Assembly (NCBI RefSeq): GCF_029504395.1
Contig: NZ_JAQFIF010000001.1
Span: 310,001 to 374,000, forward strand
Source of the DNA: Arthrobacter sp. ES3-54
Lineage (GTDB): Bacteria > Actinomycetota > Actinomycetes > Actinomycetales > Micrococcaceae
Direction: 5' to 3'
DNA length: 64,000 bases
A program made the translations under genes and the position numbers. The stretch's first letter is position 1, and the number at the start of each line of letters is the position of its first letter. The notes under the pieces are model-generated. The model did no database searches, was not told the origin of the DNA, and saw only the letters and a list, made by a program, of their open reading frames with translations. Of the stretch, positions 44,257 through 57,816 are shown one piece after another.

Positions 44257-44877
44257 TCAGTCCTCCAGCGAATTGCGGATTGAGATCCGGGCCTGGTCCA
44301 GCACGGTCCTGACCGTTTCGAGCGTGACGGCAGTGACGGGATGGCTCCCGGCGTGGCGCCGCAGTTCCACCCGCATGTCGTCGCGGAAGGCCTGCACCAG
44401 CATTTCCGCCTCCTTCAGGCGCCGCTCGCCCTCCGGGGAGAACCGCGGGCTCCCCGCGCCGCCGGCAGAGCCCGCGGCACGGGCCGAGGTCCGTGCCGCC
44501 TCCGCCGTTGCCGCGAGATCGGCCCGGAGGCCGCGCATGTTAACGCGGATGTCCTGGCGCAGGTTGTCGGCCAGCCGGCGCACCGAGGCCGAAATGTCGT
44601 TTTCGACGCCGGCGAGTTCGTCCCGCCGGCTGTTCAGCTCCGTGAGCCCCGCCGGGGTGATGCTGTAGTTGGTGCGGCGGCCGTCCGTGTGGGTGGCAAC
44701 GAGCCCTTCTTCTTCGAGCTTGCCCAGGCGCGGGTAGATGGTTCCGGCGCTGGGGGAGTAGGTGCCGCCGAAACGCTCGCTGAGCGCCTTGATGAGTTCG
44801 TAGCCGTGCTTGGGGCCTGATTCGAGCAGGGCGAGCAGGTACAGCCGCAGCGCGCCGTGGGCGAAGACGGGAGGCAT
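44257..44877 (-). CDS. PadR-family transcriptional regulator
   Basis: 206 residues. The PadR winged helix is HGALRLYLLALLESGPKHGYELIKALSERFGGTYSPSAGTIYPRLGKLEEEGLV, followed by TNYSITPAGL. A C-terminal helical part (about 90-200) is the dimerisation region. The ATG overlaps the stop of the upstream DUF4097 gene by one base, so the two are coupled. The three GATATATCGCG boxes 5' of the operon are its likely targets. Confidence 0.88.
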   Translation of the reverse strand: MPPVFAHGALRLYLLALLESGPKHGYELIKALSERFGGTYSPSAGTIYPRLGKLEEEGLVATHTDGRRTNYSITPAGLTELNSRRDELAGVENDISASVRRLADNLRQDIRVNMRGLRADLAATAEAARTSARAAGSAGGAGSPRFSPEGERRLKEAEMLVQAFRDDMRVELRRHAGSHPVTAVTLETVRTVLDQARISIRNSLED

Positions 44878-45704
44878 CAGAGGGCCGTTTCGGTGTCCGC
44901 GGTGGGCTGGCCGTGGAAGATCGACGTTTTTCCCGAAACTGAGTTGGTCCGGACCAGCATCAGCTTGGCGTCCGGTCCCGCGATGGTCTGGACCGTGCCG
45001 CTGGGCTGGGCGTACCTCTTGTCATCGATGACCACCGCCCCGCTGGCGGATTTGGCGACGATGTCCACGCCGATATCGTGCGGAACGCGGATAGTGACGT
45101 CGCCCGAGACTGAATTGGCGCCAAAATCATGGGTGAAGCCGTGCAGATCGAAGTTCAGGTCGCCGCTGACGGTATTCGCGCGGATGTGGCTGAATTCCCC
45201 CGAGGCCGTCACCTCGCCGGAGACGCTCTTGGCGGTCAGGACGCCGCGGTGGTTGCGGGCAATAACTTCGCCGCTGACCGTGTTGACGGACAGTTCACCG
45301 GAGGTGCCGTCGGCCAGCACGGAGCCCGAGACGGTGTTGAGCCGGGCGTGGCCCCGGGTCCCGGAAACCATGCCATCGCCGCTCACCGTCCCGGCTTCGA
45401 CCTCGACGCCGGCGGGCAGGGCGATGCTGATGACCACGGAGTTGCTGCTGCCGTTGTTGACGGTGCTCATCAGGTTCTTGAACCAGCCTTGCGGACCGTG
45501 CAGCTGGTGGCGGACTTCCAGGCGGCCGTTGACGACGGAAACCGACAACGGGTCGCCGTCGATTTCGGAGATTTCGATCCGGGCGACGTCCTCGTCATGG
45601 GTGACGATGTCGAAGCGGCCGCGGACGATGCCGAGCTTGAGGGACCGGACGCCGTCGACGTCGATGGTCTGCGGACCGGTCACGGTCCACGTGTTCTCTG
45701 ACAT
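44877..45704 (-). CDS. DUF4097 beta-helical (adhesin-like) protein
   Basis: 275 residues from ATG 45704 with GGAGG 4-5 nt upstream. The middle is a run of parallel beta-strand repeats with a SVSGE/SVSGD/TVSGE signature (e.g. LNTVSGSVLADGTSGEL, VNTVSGEVIARNHRG), typical of DUF4097. No signal peptide or anchor, so cytoplasmic. The family often pairs with PadR or membrane-stress genes and its function is unknown. First gene of the operon. Confidence 0.85.
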   Translation of the reverse strand: MSENTWTVTGPQTIDVDGVRSLKLGIVRGRFDIVTHDEDVARIEISEIDGDPLSVSVVNGRLEVRHQLHGPQGWFKNLMSTVNNGSSNSVVISIALPAGVEVEAGTVSGDGMVSGTRGHARLNTVSGSVLADGTSGELSVNTVSGEVIARNHRGVLTAKSVSGEVTASGEFSHIRANTVSGDLNFDLHGFTHDFGANSVSGDVTIRVPHDIGVDIVAKSASGAVVIDDKRYAQPSGTVQTIAGPDAKLMLVRTNSVSGKTSIFHGQPTADTETAL

Positions 45705-45742
45705 GGTTCCTCCGGAAAGGCGAAAGGTGCTGGACAAATAAA

Positions 45743-45805
45743 GATATATCGCGACTATGAAGTCACGATATATCGCGCCCGCTGCCAGGTCAAGATATAT
45801 CGCGA
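45743..45805. promoter_or_regulatory. Three GATATATCGCG boxes upstream of DUF4097-PadR
   Basis: The box starts at 45743, 45767 and 45794 (spacing 24 and 27 bp), each GATATATCGCG with at most an extra A. GATATATC is self-complementary, so each is a small dyad. They cover the likely promoter of the minus-strand operon, whose first start is 45704. PadR binding is inferred from location. Confidence 0.6.
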
Positions 45806-45854
45806 ATATCCGGGAGGAGTGCGGACCGGTACGGCCGGTTACCGGGCGGCCGGC

Positions 45855-46454
45855 CTATTCCGGCGCGTCCAGGCCGAGCCACTGGAACCAGCCGCGGTGC
45901 AGCACGAGCCACGCCATGAGGCCATAACCGGCCTGGCCGGGCGTGCCGCCGTTGGCCGCGAGGTCCTGGCGCCATTGCTCGTGGTTCAGCAGCGGCGAGA
46001 AGGTGTCGACGTAGAGGTGCTTCCGGCGCGTCGTGACGTCGGCGAAGGCGGTGTTGAGTTCGCCGAGCCTGCGGTTCTGGGTGGGGTCGAGCGTGGGCGG
46101 CGGGCCCACGACGAAGACCTCGATCTTGTTCTGCGAGGCGGAGTCCAGGATGTTGGCGAGGTTCAGGCGGCTGCGGGCCGTGGACAGGCCGAACTCAATG
46201 TCGCGGCCGGACAAGCCGATCACCAGGCGGTTATCGTGATGGTTGCCGAAGCGGCGGCCTGCCTCCTCGAGCCAGCGCGCGGCAATTCCCTCCGTGCCTT
46301 CTTCAGGGCATGGCAGGGAGTAGCACTCCAGTGCGACGCTGTCCTGCGGCGTGCGGGCCAGGACCCGGCCCCACCAGCCCAAGGCACGCGGATCACCGAG
46401 CCCGGCCAACAGCTCGTCCCCAACGGCTGCAATCCGCAGCTTCCGATCTTCCAC
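45855..46454 (-). CDS. SGNH/GDSL-type hydrolase
   Basis: 199 residues from GTG 46454 (AAGAGG 5 nt upstream). Block I is a variant VGDELLAGLGDP with Glu where GDSL has Ser, block III GLSGRDIEFGL, and the C-terminal block DTFSPLLNHEQWRQDL leads to GTPGQAGYGLMAWL. These are SGNH-hydrolase positions, but the usual GDS nucleophile reads GDE and the catalytic His is unclear. It may be a degenerate esterase or a non-catalytic binding protein. It is downstream of kgd, separated by a terminator. Confidence 0.6.
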   Translation of the reverse strand: MEDRKLRIAAVGDELLAGLGDPRALGWWGRVLARTPQDSVALECYSLPCPEEGTEGIAARWLEEAGRRFGNHHDNRLVIGLSGRDIEFGLSTARSRLNLANILDSASQNKIEVFVVGPPPTLDPTQNRRLGELNTAFADVTTRRKHLYVDTFSPLLNHEQWRQDLAANGGTPGQAGYGLMAWLVLHRGWFQWLGLDAPE

Positions 46455-46515
46455 GACTACCTCTTCACTTCAACGCTGTCCATCAAGCTGACCACTAACA
46501 GTCCATTAAACAGAA

Positions 46516-46557
46516 CTGCCCGGCCGGAGTGTTGTGTTTCAGTCTCCGGCCGGGCAG
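46516..46557 (-). terminator. kgd hairpin terminator
   Basis: CTGCCCGGCCGGAG (46516-46529) pairs with 46544-46557 around a 14-nt loop. On the minus strand TTCTGTTTAATG follows, a usable T-rich tail. Confidence 0.85.
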
Positions 46558-46565
46558 CAATGGCG

Positions 46566-52217
<5,652 letters not shown>

Positions 52218-52271
52218 GCTTCGGCGCGGCCGGTGAAGCGGGCTGGCGGGGGCTGGCGGTGGCCGCTCCTG

Positions 52272-52277
52272 TAGACT
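52272..52277 (+). promoter_or_regulatory. Probable -10 box of the CNNM gene pair
   Basis: TAGACT lies 55 bp after the guaB1 stop and starts a transcript of roughly 270 nt leader before the first CNNM gene. No -35 was recognised. Confidence 0.4.
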
Positions 52278-52305
52278 GAAATTCTTATGGACAGTAAATC
52301 TAGGT

Positions 52306-52370
52306 GCCGGCCTGGGGGCTGTCAGCGGAGAACGGAAACCGTTCCCGCGCAGCCCACCCGAAGAGCCGGC
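52306..52370 (+). ncRNA. Candidate structured leader RNA before the CNNM pair
   Basis: Three nested helices can form: GCCGGC (52306-52311) with 52365-52370; GGGCTG (52316-52321) with CAGCCC (52350-52355); and GAACGG with CCGTTC around an AAA loop (52330-52344). Strict nesting, with internal loops, in a leader of about 270 nt before metal-exporter-like genes suggests a riboswitch or cis-regulatory RNA. It does not match the M-box, yybP-ykoY or ydaO consensus as I know them. Confidence 0.35.
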
Positions 52371-52551
52371 AAACCCCGTTCACGCGCCCATCATTCTCCG
52401 GCCACACGCCACACCGGAGCCTTCCAGGAAACAGGGTCGGCCGCCGCCGACCATCCTCCGCCGGGCAGACCCTTTCAGCATTTACGGTCCCTGCAGCGGC
52501 CCTTCTTTTGCGTCTCTGCCGCTGCCGCTGCTGCGGAAGCAGGCCGCTGAG
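52371..52551 (+). other. Remainder of the CNNM leader
   Basis: About 180 bp with no credible gene and no clear hairpin with T-run. A short frame from ATG 52287 to 52550 exists but its composition is Arg/Pro/His-rich shadow sequence. The ribosome site before ATG 52552 is weak. Confidence 0.4.
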
Positions 52552-53889
52552 ATGGAATGGCTACTCCTTGCAGCAGGCCTGCTGCTCATCCTCGGCACCG
52601 GATTCTTTGTCGCCGTGGAATTTTCCCTGGTCGCCTTGGACCAGGCCACGGTGCAGCGCGCCGTTGACACCGGCGACACCGCCGCCGAGCCCCTGCTCAA
52701 ATGTCTCAAGTCGCTCTCCACCCAGCTCTCGAGCTGCCAGCTCGGCATCACCATGACCACGCTGCTAACCGGTTACGTCATGGAACCGTCCGTCGGCAAG
52801 CTGCTCGAGGGTCCCCTCACCGCGCTCGGAGTCCCGCCAGCGGCGGCTGCCTCGCTGTCCCTGGTCCTCGCGATGGCGGTGGCCACCCTGCTCTCTATGC
52901 TGATCGGTGAGCTGGTGCCCAAGAACATGGCCATCGCGCTGTCGTTCCCGATCGGCAAGGCCGTCGCCCGACCCCAGCTGGTTTTCACCGCCATCTTCAA
53001 GCCCGCAATCGTGGTGCTCAACGGTTTCTCCAACAAGGTCCTCAACGTCTTCGGGCTGGAGGCCAAGGAGGAAATCTCCGGCGCCCGCACTCCGGCCGAA
53101 CTGGCCTCGCTCGTGCGCCGCTCCGCGGCCATGGGCACCCTCGACGCCGGAACTGCCAACTTCATCGCCCGGACTCTTAAGTTCTCCGGGCGGACCGCCG
53201 CGGACGTCATGACCCCCCGCATCCGCGTGGAGACCATCGATGCCGACCAGCCGGTCTCGGACATCGTCGAGGCCGCCAAGCGCACCGGATACTCCCGTTT
53301 CCCGGTGATCGGCGAGTCCTCCGATGACATCCGTGGCGTGGTCCATGTCAAGAAGGCCATCGCAGTGCCCTCGGACCGCCGCGCCAAGCTGCAGGCCGGG
53401 GCCATCATGACCGATGTGCTCCAGGTCCCCGAAACCATCCACCTGGACGCCCTCCTCGCCGAACTGCGCGAGGGCAACCTGCAACTGGCCGTCGTCCTGG
53501 ACGAGTACGGCGGAACGGCCGGCATCACCACCCTGGAAGACCTCGTGGAGGAAATCGTCGGGGAAGTGGCCGATGAACATGACAAGGTCCGCCCCGGCCT
53601 GCTCCAGAGCGCCTCGGGGGACTGGTACTTCCCCGGCCTGCTCCGGCCCGATGAACTCTCCGAACAGATCCCGGGCCTGACCGTGCCCGACGAAGCTGCC
53701 TACGAAACGGTGGGAGGCTACGTCATGAGCCAGCTCGGCCGGATCGCGGCAGTCGGCGACACTGTCGACGTCGTCGGCGGGACACTGAGCGTGACCCGCA
53801 TGGACGGCCGCCGGATCGACCGGATCTGTTTCCGGCCCACCCGGGTGCCCGGCGACGACCAGCCCGCCAGCCAGGCAGGTGCCGCATGA
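52552..53889 (+). CDS. CNNM/CBS-domain membrane protein (hemolysin family, MpfA/CorC-like)
   Basis: 445 residues. N-terminal CNNM domain with about four helices (GTGFFVAVEFSLVALDQATVQ and SSCQLGITMTTLLTGYVMEPSVGKL are diagnostic). Two CBS domains follow (RTAADVMTPRIRVETIDAD and IMTDVLQVPETIHLDALLAEL), then a CorC_HlyC domain (YETVGGYVMSQLGRI). Such proteins export Mg2+ or Co2+ or affect metal homeostasis. It overlaps the second copy by 4 bp. The old name hemolysin is not functional evidence. Confidence 0.9.
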   Translation: MEWLLLAAGLLLILGTGFFVAVEFSLVALDQATVQRAVDTGDTAAEPLLKCLKSLSTQLSSCQLGITMTTLLTGYVMEPSVGKLLEGPLTALGVPPAAAASLSLVLAMAVATLLSMLIGELVPKNMAIALSFPIGKAVARPQLVFTAIFKPAIVVLNGFSNKVLNVFGLEAKEEISGARTPAELASLVRRSAAMGTLDAGTANFIARTLKFSGRTAADVMTPRIRVETIDADQPVSDIVEAAKRTGYSRFPVIGESSDDIRGVVHVKKAIAVPSDRRAKLQAGAIMTDVLQVPETIHLDALLAELREGNLQLAVVLDEYGGTAGITTLEDLVEEIVGEVADEHDKVRPGLLQSASGDWYFPGLLRPDELSEQIPGLTVPDEAAYETVGGYVMSQLGRIAAVGDTVDVVGGTLSVTRMDGRRIDRICFRPTRVPGDDQPASQAGAA

Positions 53890-54950
53890 GCGACTGGGCA
53901 GGAATCCTGTGGCTTGCCTTCCTGCTGGTGGGCAATGCCTTCTTCGTGGCAGCGGAATTCGCCATCATGTCCGCCCGCCGGAGCCAGATCGAGCCGCTGG
54001 CCGAGGCCGGCTCCAAGCGCGCACAGACAACGCTGCGGGCCATGGAAAACGTGTCCCTCATGCTTGCGTGCGCCCAGCTCGGCATCACCGTCTGCTCGCT
54101 GCTGATCCTGCAGGTGGCCGAGCCCGCGATCCACCACCTCCTGGCCGTGCCGCTGGAAGCGGCAGGCGTCCCCGTGGGGGCCGCGGATATTGTGGCTTTC
54201 GCCGTCGCCTTGCTGGTGGTGACGTTCCTGCACGTCACCTTCGGCGAAATGGTGCCCAAGAACATTTCCGTGTCGGTCGCGGACAAGGCGGCGCTGTTGC
54301 TGGCGCCGCCGCTGATGTTCATCGCGCGGCTGGTCAAACCCGTCATTACGGCGCTTAACTGGTCCGCGAACCACATCCTGAAGCTGATGCGGATTGAGCC
54401 CCAGAACGAGGTCACGTCCTCCTTCACCCTTGAAGAAGTGCAGTCGATCGTGCAGGAATCCACCCGCCACGGACTCGTGGACGACGACGCCGGACTCATT
54501 ACCGGAGCGCTGGAGTTCTCCGAACACACGGCGTCCCACGTGATGGTGCCGCTGGGAAAGCTCGTCATGCTCAAGGCGGCCACCACGCCGGCGGAATTCG
54601 AAAAGGCGGTGAGCCGGACCGGGTTCTCGCGCTTCCCGATGCTCGATGATGACGGCATGCTCTCCGGCTACCTCCACATCAAGGACGTGCTGTCCATTCC
54701 GGACGCCGGGTACCACCAGCCGATCGCGGAAAGCCGCATCAGGTCGCTGGCGAACCTGGCCATGGACGACGAAATCGAGAAGGCCATGTCCGTCATGCAG
54801 CGCACGGGCTCGCATCTGGCCCGCGTGATCGGCCCCGACGGACTGACCCAGGGGGTGCTGTTCCTGGAAGACGTGATCGAGCAGCTCGTCGGCGAAATCC
54901 GGGACGCGACGCAGGCCACCGGCTACCGCAGGCTGGGCCAAGATCAGTAG
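53886..54950 (+). CDS. Second CNNM/CBS-domain membrane protein
   Basis: 354 residues, a shorter paralogue without the CorC_HlyC tail. CNNM domain: NAFFVAAEFAIMSARRSQIEPLA, CAQLGITVCSLLILQ and FGEMVPKNISVSVADKAALLL. CBS region: SHVMVPLGKLVMLKAATT and LFLEDVIEQLVGEI. ATG overlaps the previous stop (ATGA). The pair may form a heterodimer, since CNNM transporters act as dimers; that is inference. Confidence 0.9.
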   Translation: MSDWAGILWLAFLLVGNAFFVAAEFAIMSARRSQIEPLAEAGSKRAQTTLRAMENVSLMLACAQLGITVCSLLILQVAEPAIHHLLAVPLEAAGVPVGAADIVAFAVALLVVTFLHVTFGEMVPKNISVSVADKAALLLAPPLMFIARLVKPVITALNWSANHILKLMRIEPQNEVTSSFTLEEVQSIVQESTRHGLVDDDAGLITGALEFSEHTASHVMVPLGKLVMLKAATTPAEFEKAVSRTGFSRFPMLDDDGMLSGYLHIKDVLSIPDAGYHQPIAESRIRSLANLAMDDEIEKAMSVMQRTGSHLARVIGPDGLTQGVLFLEDVIEQLVGEIRDATQATGYRRLGQDQ

Positions 54951-54975
54951 CGGACAGCCCAGTAACGGACAGCCC
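54946..54975. repeat. 15-bp direct duplication at the 3' end of the second CNNM gene
   Basis: AGTAGCGGACAGCCC is followed directly by AGTAACGGACAGCCC, then a decayed third unit. The first copy overlaps the gene's stop codon. Confidence 0.7.
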
Positions 54976-55006
54976 AGCGCGGACGGACCGCAGCACGGGA
55001 TGCCGG

Positions 55007-55043
55007 GTATCCCTAAATAGGAATGATTCCTATTTAGGGATAC
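55007..55043. promoter_or_regulatory. 37-bp perfect palindrome before znuA, likely Zur operator
   Basis: GTATCCCTAAATAGGAAT and its complement flank a single central G: an 18-1-18 perfect palindrome. Its centre TAGGAATGATTCCTA resembles the 7-1-7 Zur box (AATGATT core). TACACT at 55041-55046 could be the -10, overlapping the right arm, so a bound repressor would block it. It may also fold as a hairpin. Confidence 0.7.
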
Positions 55044-55095
55044 ACTCGGGCTGTTGCTATTGCTCCTGATTCTCAATAACAGATCCGAGGTTCCC

Positions 55096-56055
55096 GTGCG
55101 TCGTCCCGCTGCCCGAGCCATGCTGGCTGGTCTTGCCGGCTTAGGCCTCCTGCTCACCGCGTGCAGTCCGACGGCGGGCAGTTCACGCGGGACCGCCGGT
55201 GACGGCGTGGTCGACGTCGTCGCCTCCACCAGCGTCTACGGCGACATCATCTCCAGCATCGGCGGCGACAAGGTCCGGGTCAGTTCGATCATCAACCGCA
55301 CCAGCCAGGACCCGCACTCCTACGAAGCCACCACGCAGGACAAGCTGGCCGTCTCCAAGGCCGAGCTCGTCGTGGAGAACGGCGGGGGATACGACGCCTT
55401 CATCGACACGCTGGCAACCGACACCGGGCTGGAGAGCAGCAACATCATCAACGCCGTGGACGTCTCCGGCCTGGCCGCCGCAAGCACCGCAGCGGCGAGC
55501 CCCGACTCCGCCGGCCACACCCACGAGCACACCGGGCTGAACGAGCACGTCTGGTACAGCCTTCCGGCCATGTCCCGCCTCGCGGACGCCGTCGCCGACA
55601 AGCTGGGCACCCTGGAACCGGGATCGGCGCAGACGTTCCGGACCAACGCGGCGGCCTTCAAGGCCTCGCTCGGCGGCCTGGAAACCAAGCTCGCCGCCAT
55701 CAAGTCCTCGGCAGGCCACGTGCCCGTGGCCGTCACCGAGCCGGTACCGCTGTACCTGCTCGAGGACGCCGGCCTGGAAAACGAGACCCCGGCGGAGTAC
55801 ACGGCCGCGATCGAGGAAGACGCCGACGTCCCGCCCGCCGTACTCAAGGCCGCCGTCGATCTCGTGGCATCCCGGGGCGTACGGCTGCTGGCCTACAATA
55901 CCCAGACCGAGGGACCGCAGACGCTGGCGCTGAAAAAGGCCGCCGAGACCGCCGGCGTCCCGGTAGTGAACTTTAGCGAAACCCTCCCGGATGGCCAGTC
56001 CTACCTGCAGTGGATGACCGCGAACGTGGAGAGCATCGGCAAGGCCCTAGGATGA
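55096..56055 (+). CDS. znuA: Zinc ABC transporter lipoprotein, substrate-binding (ZnuA)
   Basis: About 319 residues from GTG 55096 with GAGG 5 nt upstream. Lipobox LLTACS with Cys23. The cluster A-I fold shows DVVASTSVYGDIISSIGGDKV, DPHSYEATTQDKLAVSKAELVVENG, a short His-rich loop (HTHEH) and AVTEPVPLYLLEDAGLE. It captures Zn2+ (or Mn2+) outside the membrane and passes it to ZnuB. It heads znuA-znuC-znuB with the zur gene facing it and a Zur-like palindrome upstream. Confidence 0.9.
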   Translation: MRRPAARAMLAGLAGLGLLLTACSPTAGSSRGTAGDGVVDVVASTSVYGDIISSIGGDKVRVSSIINRTSQDPHSYEATTQDKLAVSKAELVVENGGGYDAFIDTLATDTGLESSNIINAVDVSGLAAASTAAASPDSAGHTHEHTGLNEHVWYSLPAMSRLADAVADKLGTLEPGSAQTFRTNAAAFKASLGGLETKLAAIKSSAGHVPVAVTEPVPLYLLEDAGLENETPAEYTAAIEEDADVPPAVLKAAVDLVASRGVRLLAYNTQTEGPQTLALKKAAETAGVPVVNFSETLPDGQSYLQWMTANVESIGKALG

Positions 56056-56104
56056 TCGCAACAGCCGGAGCAGCCGTCTCCGCGGAAAATCGAGGAACCC
56101 CCTT

Positions 56105-56920
56105 TTGACACCGGTAGTGAGCCTCCGCGGCGCCTCCCTGGCGTTCGGCCAACGCACCCTGTGGGAGGGCCTGGACCTGGACATCAACCCGGGTGAATTC
56201 TTTGCCGTGCTCGGTCCCAACGGCAGCGGCAAGACCACCTTTCTGAAGGTCCTGCTCGGCCTGCAGGAGCTGACCACGGGAACCGCCGTGCTCGACGGCC
56301 ATCCCGTTGAGCGGGGCAGCCGCCGGATCGGCTACGTGCCCCAGCAGAAGACATTCGACCCGGATACGCCCCTGCGCGCCCGCGACCTCGTGGCCCTCGG
56401 CGTCGACGGCCACCGCTGGGGCATCCGCCTGGGCAACGCAAAAGTGAACCGGAAGGTCGATGAGCTCCTGGACCTCGTGGGCGCCACCGACTACGCCAAG
56501 GTGCCGGTGGGGCAGCTCTCCGGCGGTGAGCAGCAGCGCCTGCGCGTGGCCCAGGCCCTGGCCACGGATCCCAAAGTGCTGCTGTGCGACGAGCCGCTGC
56601 TCTCCCTCGACCTTCAGCACCAGCAGGGCGTCAGCGCCCTGATCAACAAGCAATGCCGTGAGGCGGACAGCGCCGTGGTGTTCGTGACCCACGAGATCAA
56701 CCCGATCATGGACTATGTGGACCGGGTCCTGTACCTGGCCGGCGGCCGGTTCCGGGTGGGCACACCCGCCGAGGTCATGACCACCGAGGTGCTCTCCGAT
56801 TTGTACGACAGCCATGTTGAAGTCATCCAGGCCAATGGCCGGCTGATCGTCGTGGGGCTGCCGGATGCCGCGACGCACCACCACGAGGACGCGCATTCTG
56901 TCGCGGGGGAGGTGGGCTGA
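56105..56920 (+). CDS. znuC: Zinc ABC transporter ATPase (ZnuC)
   Basis: 271 residues. TTG start with GAGGA about 9 nt upstream. Walker A GPNGSGKTT (about 38-46), signature [16 protein letters not shown] and Walker B VLLCDEPLLSLD. The His-rich C-terminus (THHHEDAHS) could bind metal. It energises ZnuB. GTG of znuB follows directly. Confidence 0.93.
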   Translation: MTPVVSLRGASLAFGQRTLWEGLDLDINPGEFFAVLGPNGSGKTTFLKVLLGLQELTTGTAVLDGHPVERGSRRIGYVPQQKTFDPDTPLRARDLVALGVDGHRWGIRLGNAKVNRKVDELLDLVGATDYAKVPVGQLSGGEQQRLRVAQALATDPKVLLCDEPLLSLDLQHQQGVSALINKQCREADSAVVFVTHEINPIMDYVDRVLYLAGGRFRVGTPAEVMTTEVLSDLYDSHVEVIQANGRLIVVGLPDAATHHHEDAHSVAGEVG

Positions 56921-57808
56921 GTGGATCTGGGCAGCCTGCTGCATTCAATCTTCAATTTCGAAAACTATGGCGAGCTGCTGGTCCTGGTGCAGAACTCCAT
57001 CTGGGCCGGCGCCGTCCTCGGCCTGCTGGGCGGACTCATGGGCACCTTCGTGATGAAACGCGACCTGGCGTTTGCGGTCCACGGAATCTCGGAGCTCTCC
57101 TTTGCCGGAGCGGCATTCGCGCTGCTGATCGGCGCGAACATCATCCTCGGCTCGCTGGCGGGATCGGTCCTGGCCGCCGTGGTGCTGGGCGTAATGGGCG
57201 TCCGCGCGCGGGACAAGAACTCGATCATCGGCGTCATCATGCCCTTCGGGCTGGGCCTGGGCATCCTCTTCCTGTCCCTGTACGAGGGCCGGGCGGCCAA
57301 CAAGTTCGGCCTGCTCACCGGGCAGATCGTGTCGGTGGGAACGGTCCAGCTGCAGGTCCTGGCGTTCGCCGCCGTCGTGGTGATGCTGGCGCTGGTCGCC
57401 ATTTGGCGGCCGTTGACCTTTGCCAGTGTTGACCCCGACGTCGCCATCGCCCGCGGCGTGCCGGTGCGGGCCCTGGCCCTTGGTTTCATGGTGCTGCTGG
57501 GCATCAGCGTGGCGCTGTCCATCCAGATTGTGGGCGCCCTGCTGGTGCTGGCCCTGCTGATCACGCCAGCGGCGGCCGCCATGCGCGTCACGTCCTCGCC
57601 CCGGCTCGTGGTCATGCTGAGCATCGTCTTCGCGATGACGGCGACCGTCGGCGGCATCCTGCTGGCCCTCGGCGGCAGGCTGCCGATCAGCCCCTATGTG
57701 ACCACGCTGTCCTTCCTGATCTACGTTGCCTGCCGGATGATCGGCAGTGCCCGGGCCAGGCGGGGACTCAACGGGCGGGTCGTGCAGAACGTGGCTGCGG
57801 CGGCCTGA
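56921..57808 (+). CDS. znuB: Zinc ABC transporter permease (ZnuB)
   Basis: 295 residues with eight or nine membrane helices of the ABC-3 family (LGGLMGTFVMKRDLAFAVHGISELSFAGAAFALLIG is the typical second helix pair; VGALLVLALLITPAAAA follows). It forms the channel for zinc with ZnuC. GTG start abuts the znuC stop. It is convergent with zur, 8 bp away. Confidence 0.93.
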   Translation: MDLGSLLHSIFNFENYGELLVLVQNSIWAGAVLGLLGGLMGTFVMKRDLAFAVHGISELSFAGAAFALLIGANIILGSLAGSVLAAVVLGVMGVRARDKNSIIGVIMPFGLGLGILFLSLYEGRAANKFGLLTGQIVSVGTVQLQVLAFAAVVVMLALVAIWRPLTFASVDPDVAIARGVPVRALALGFMVLLGISVALSIQIVGALLVLALLITPAAAAMRVTSSPRLVVMLSIVFAMTATVGGILLALGGRLPISPYVTTLSFLIYVACRMIGSARARRGLNGRVVQNVAAAA

Positions 57809-57816
57809 GCCTGCGG

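Noticed and set aside
52306..52370. M-box (ykoK) or yybP-ykoY riboswitch
   Set aside because: The diagnostic GTTAGGTGAGGCTCCT and GGGGAGTAG blocks are absent; only generic nested helices are present.
52287..52550. Small frame in the CNNM leader
   Set aside because: No ribosome site and shadow-like Arg/Pro/His composition; the nested helices lie inside it, so it is treated as leader.
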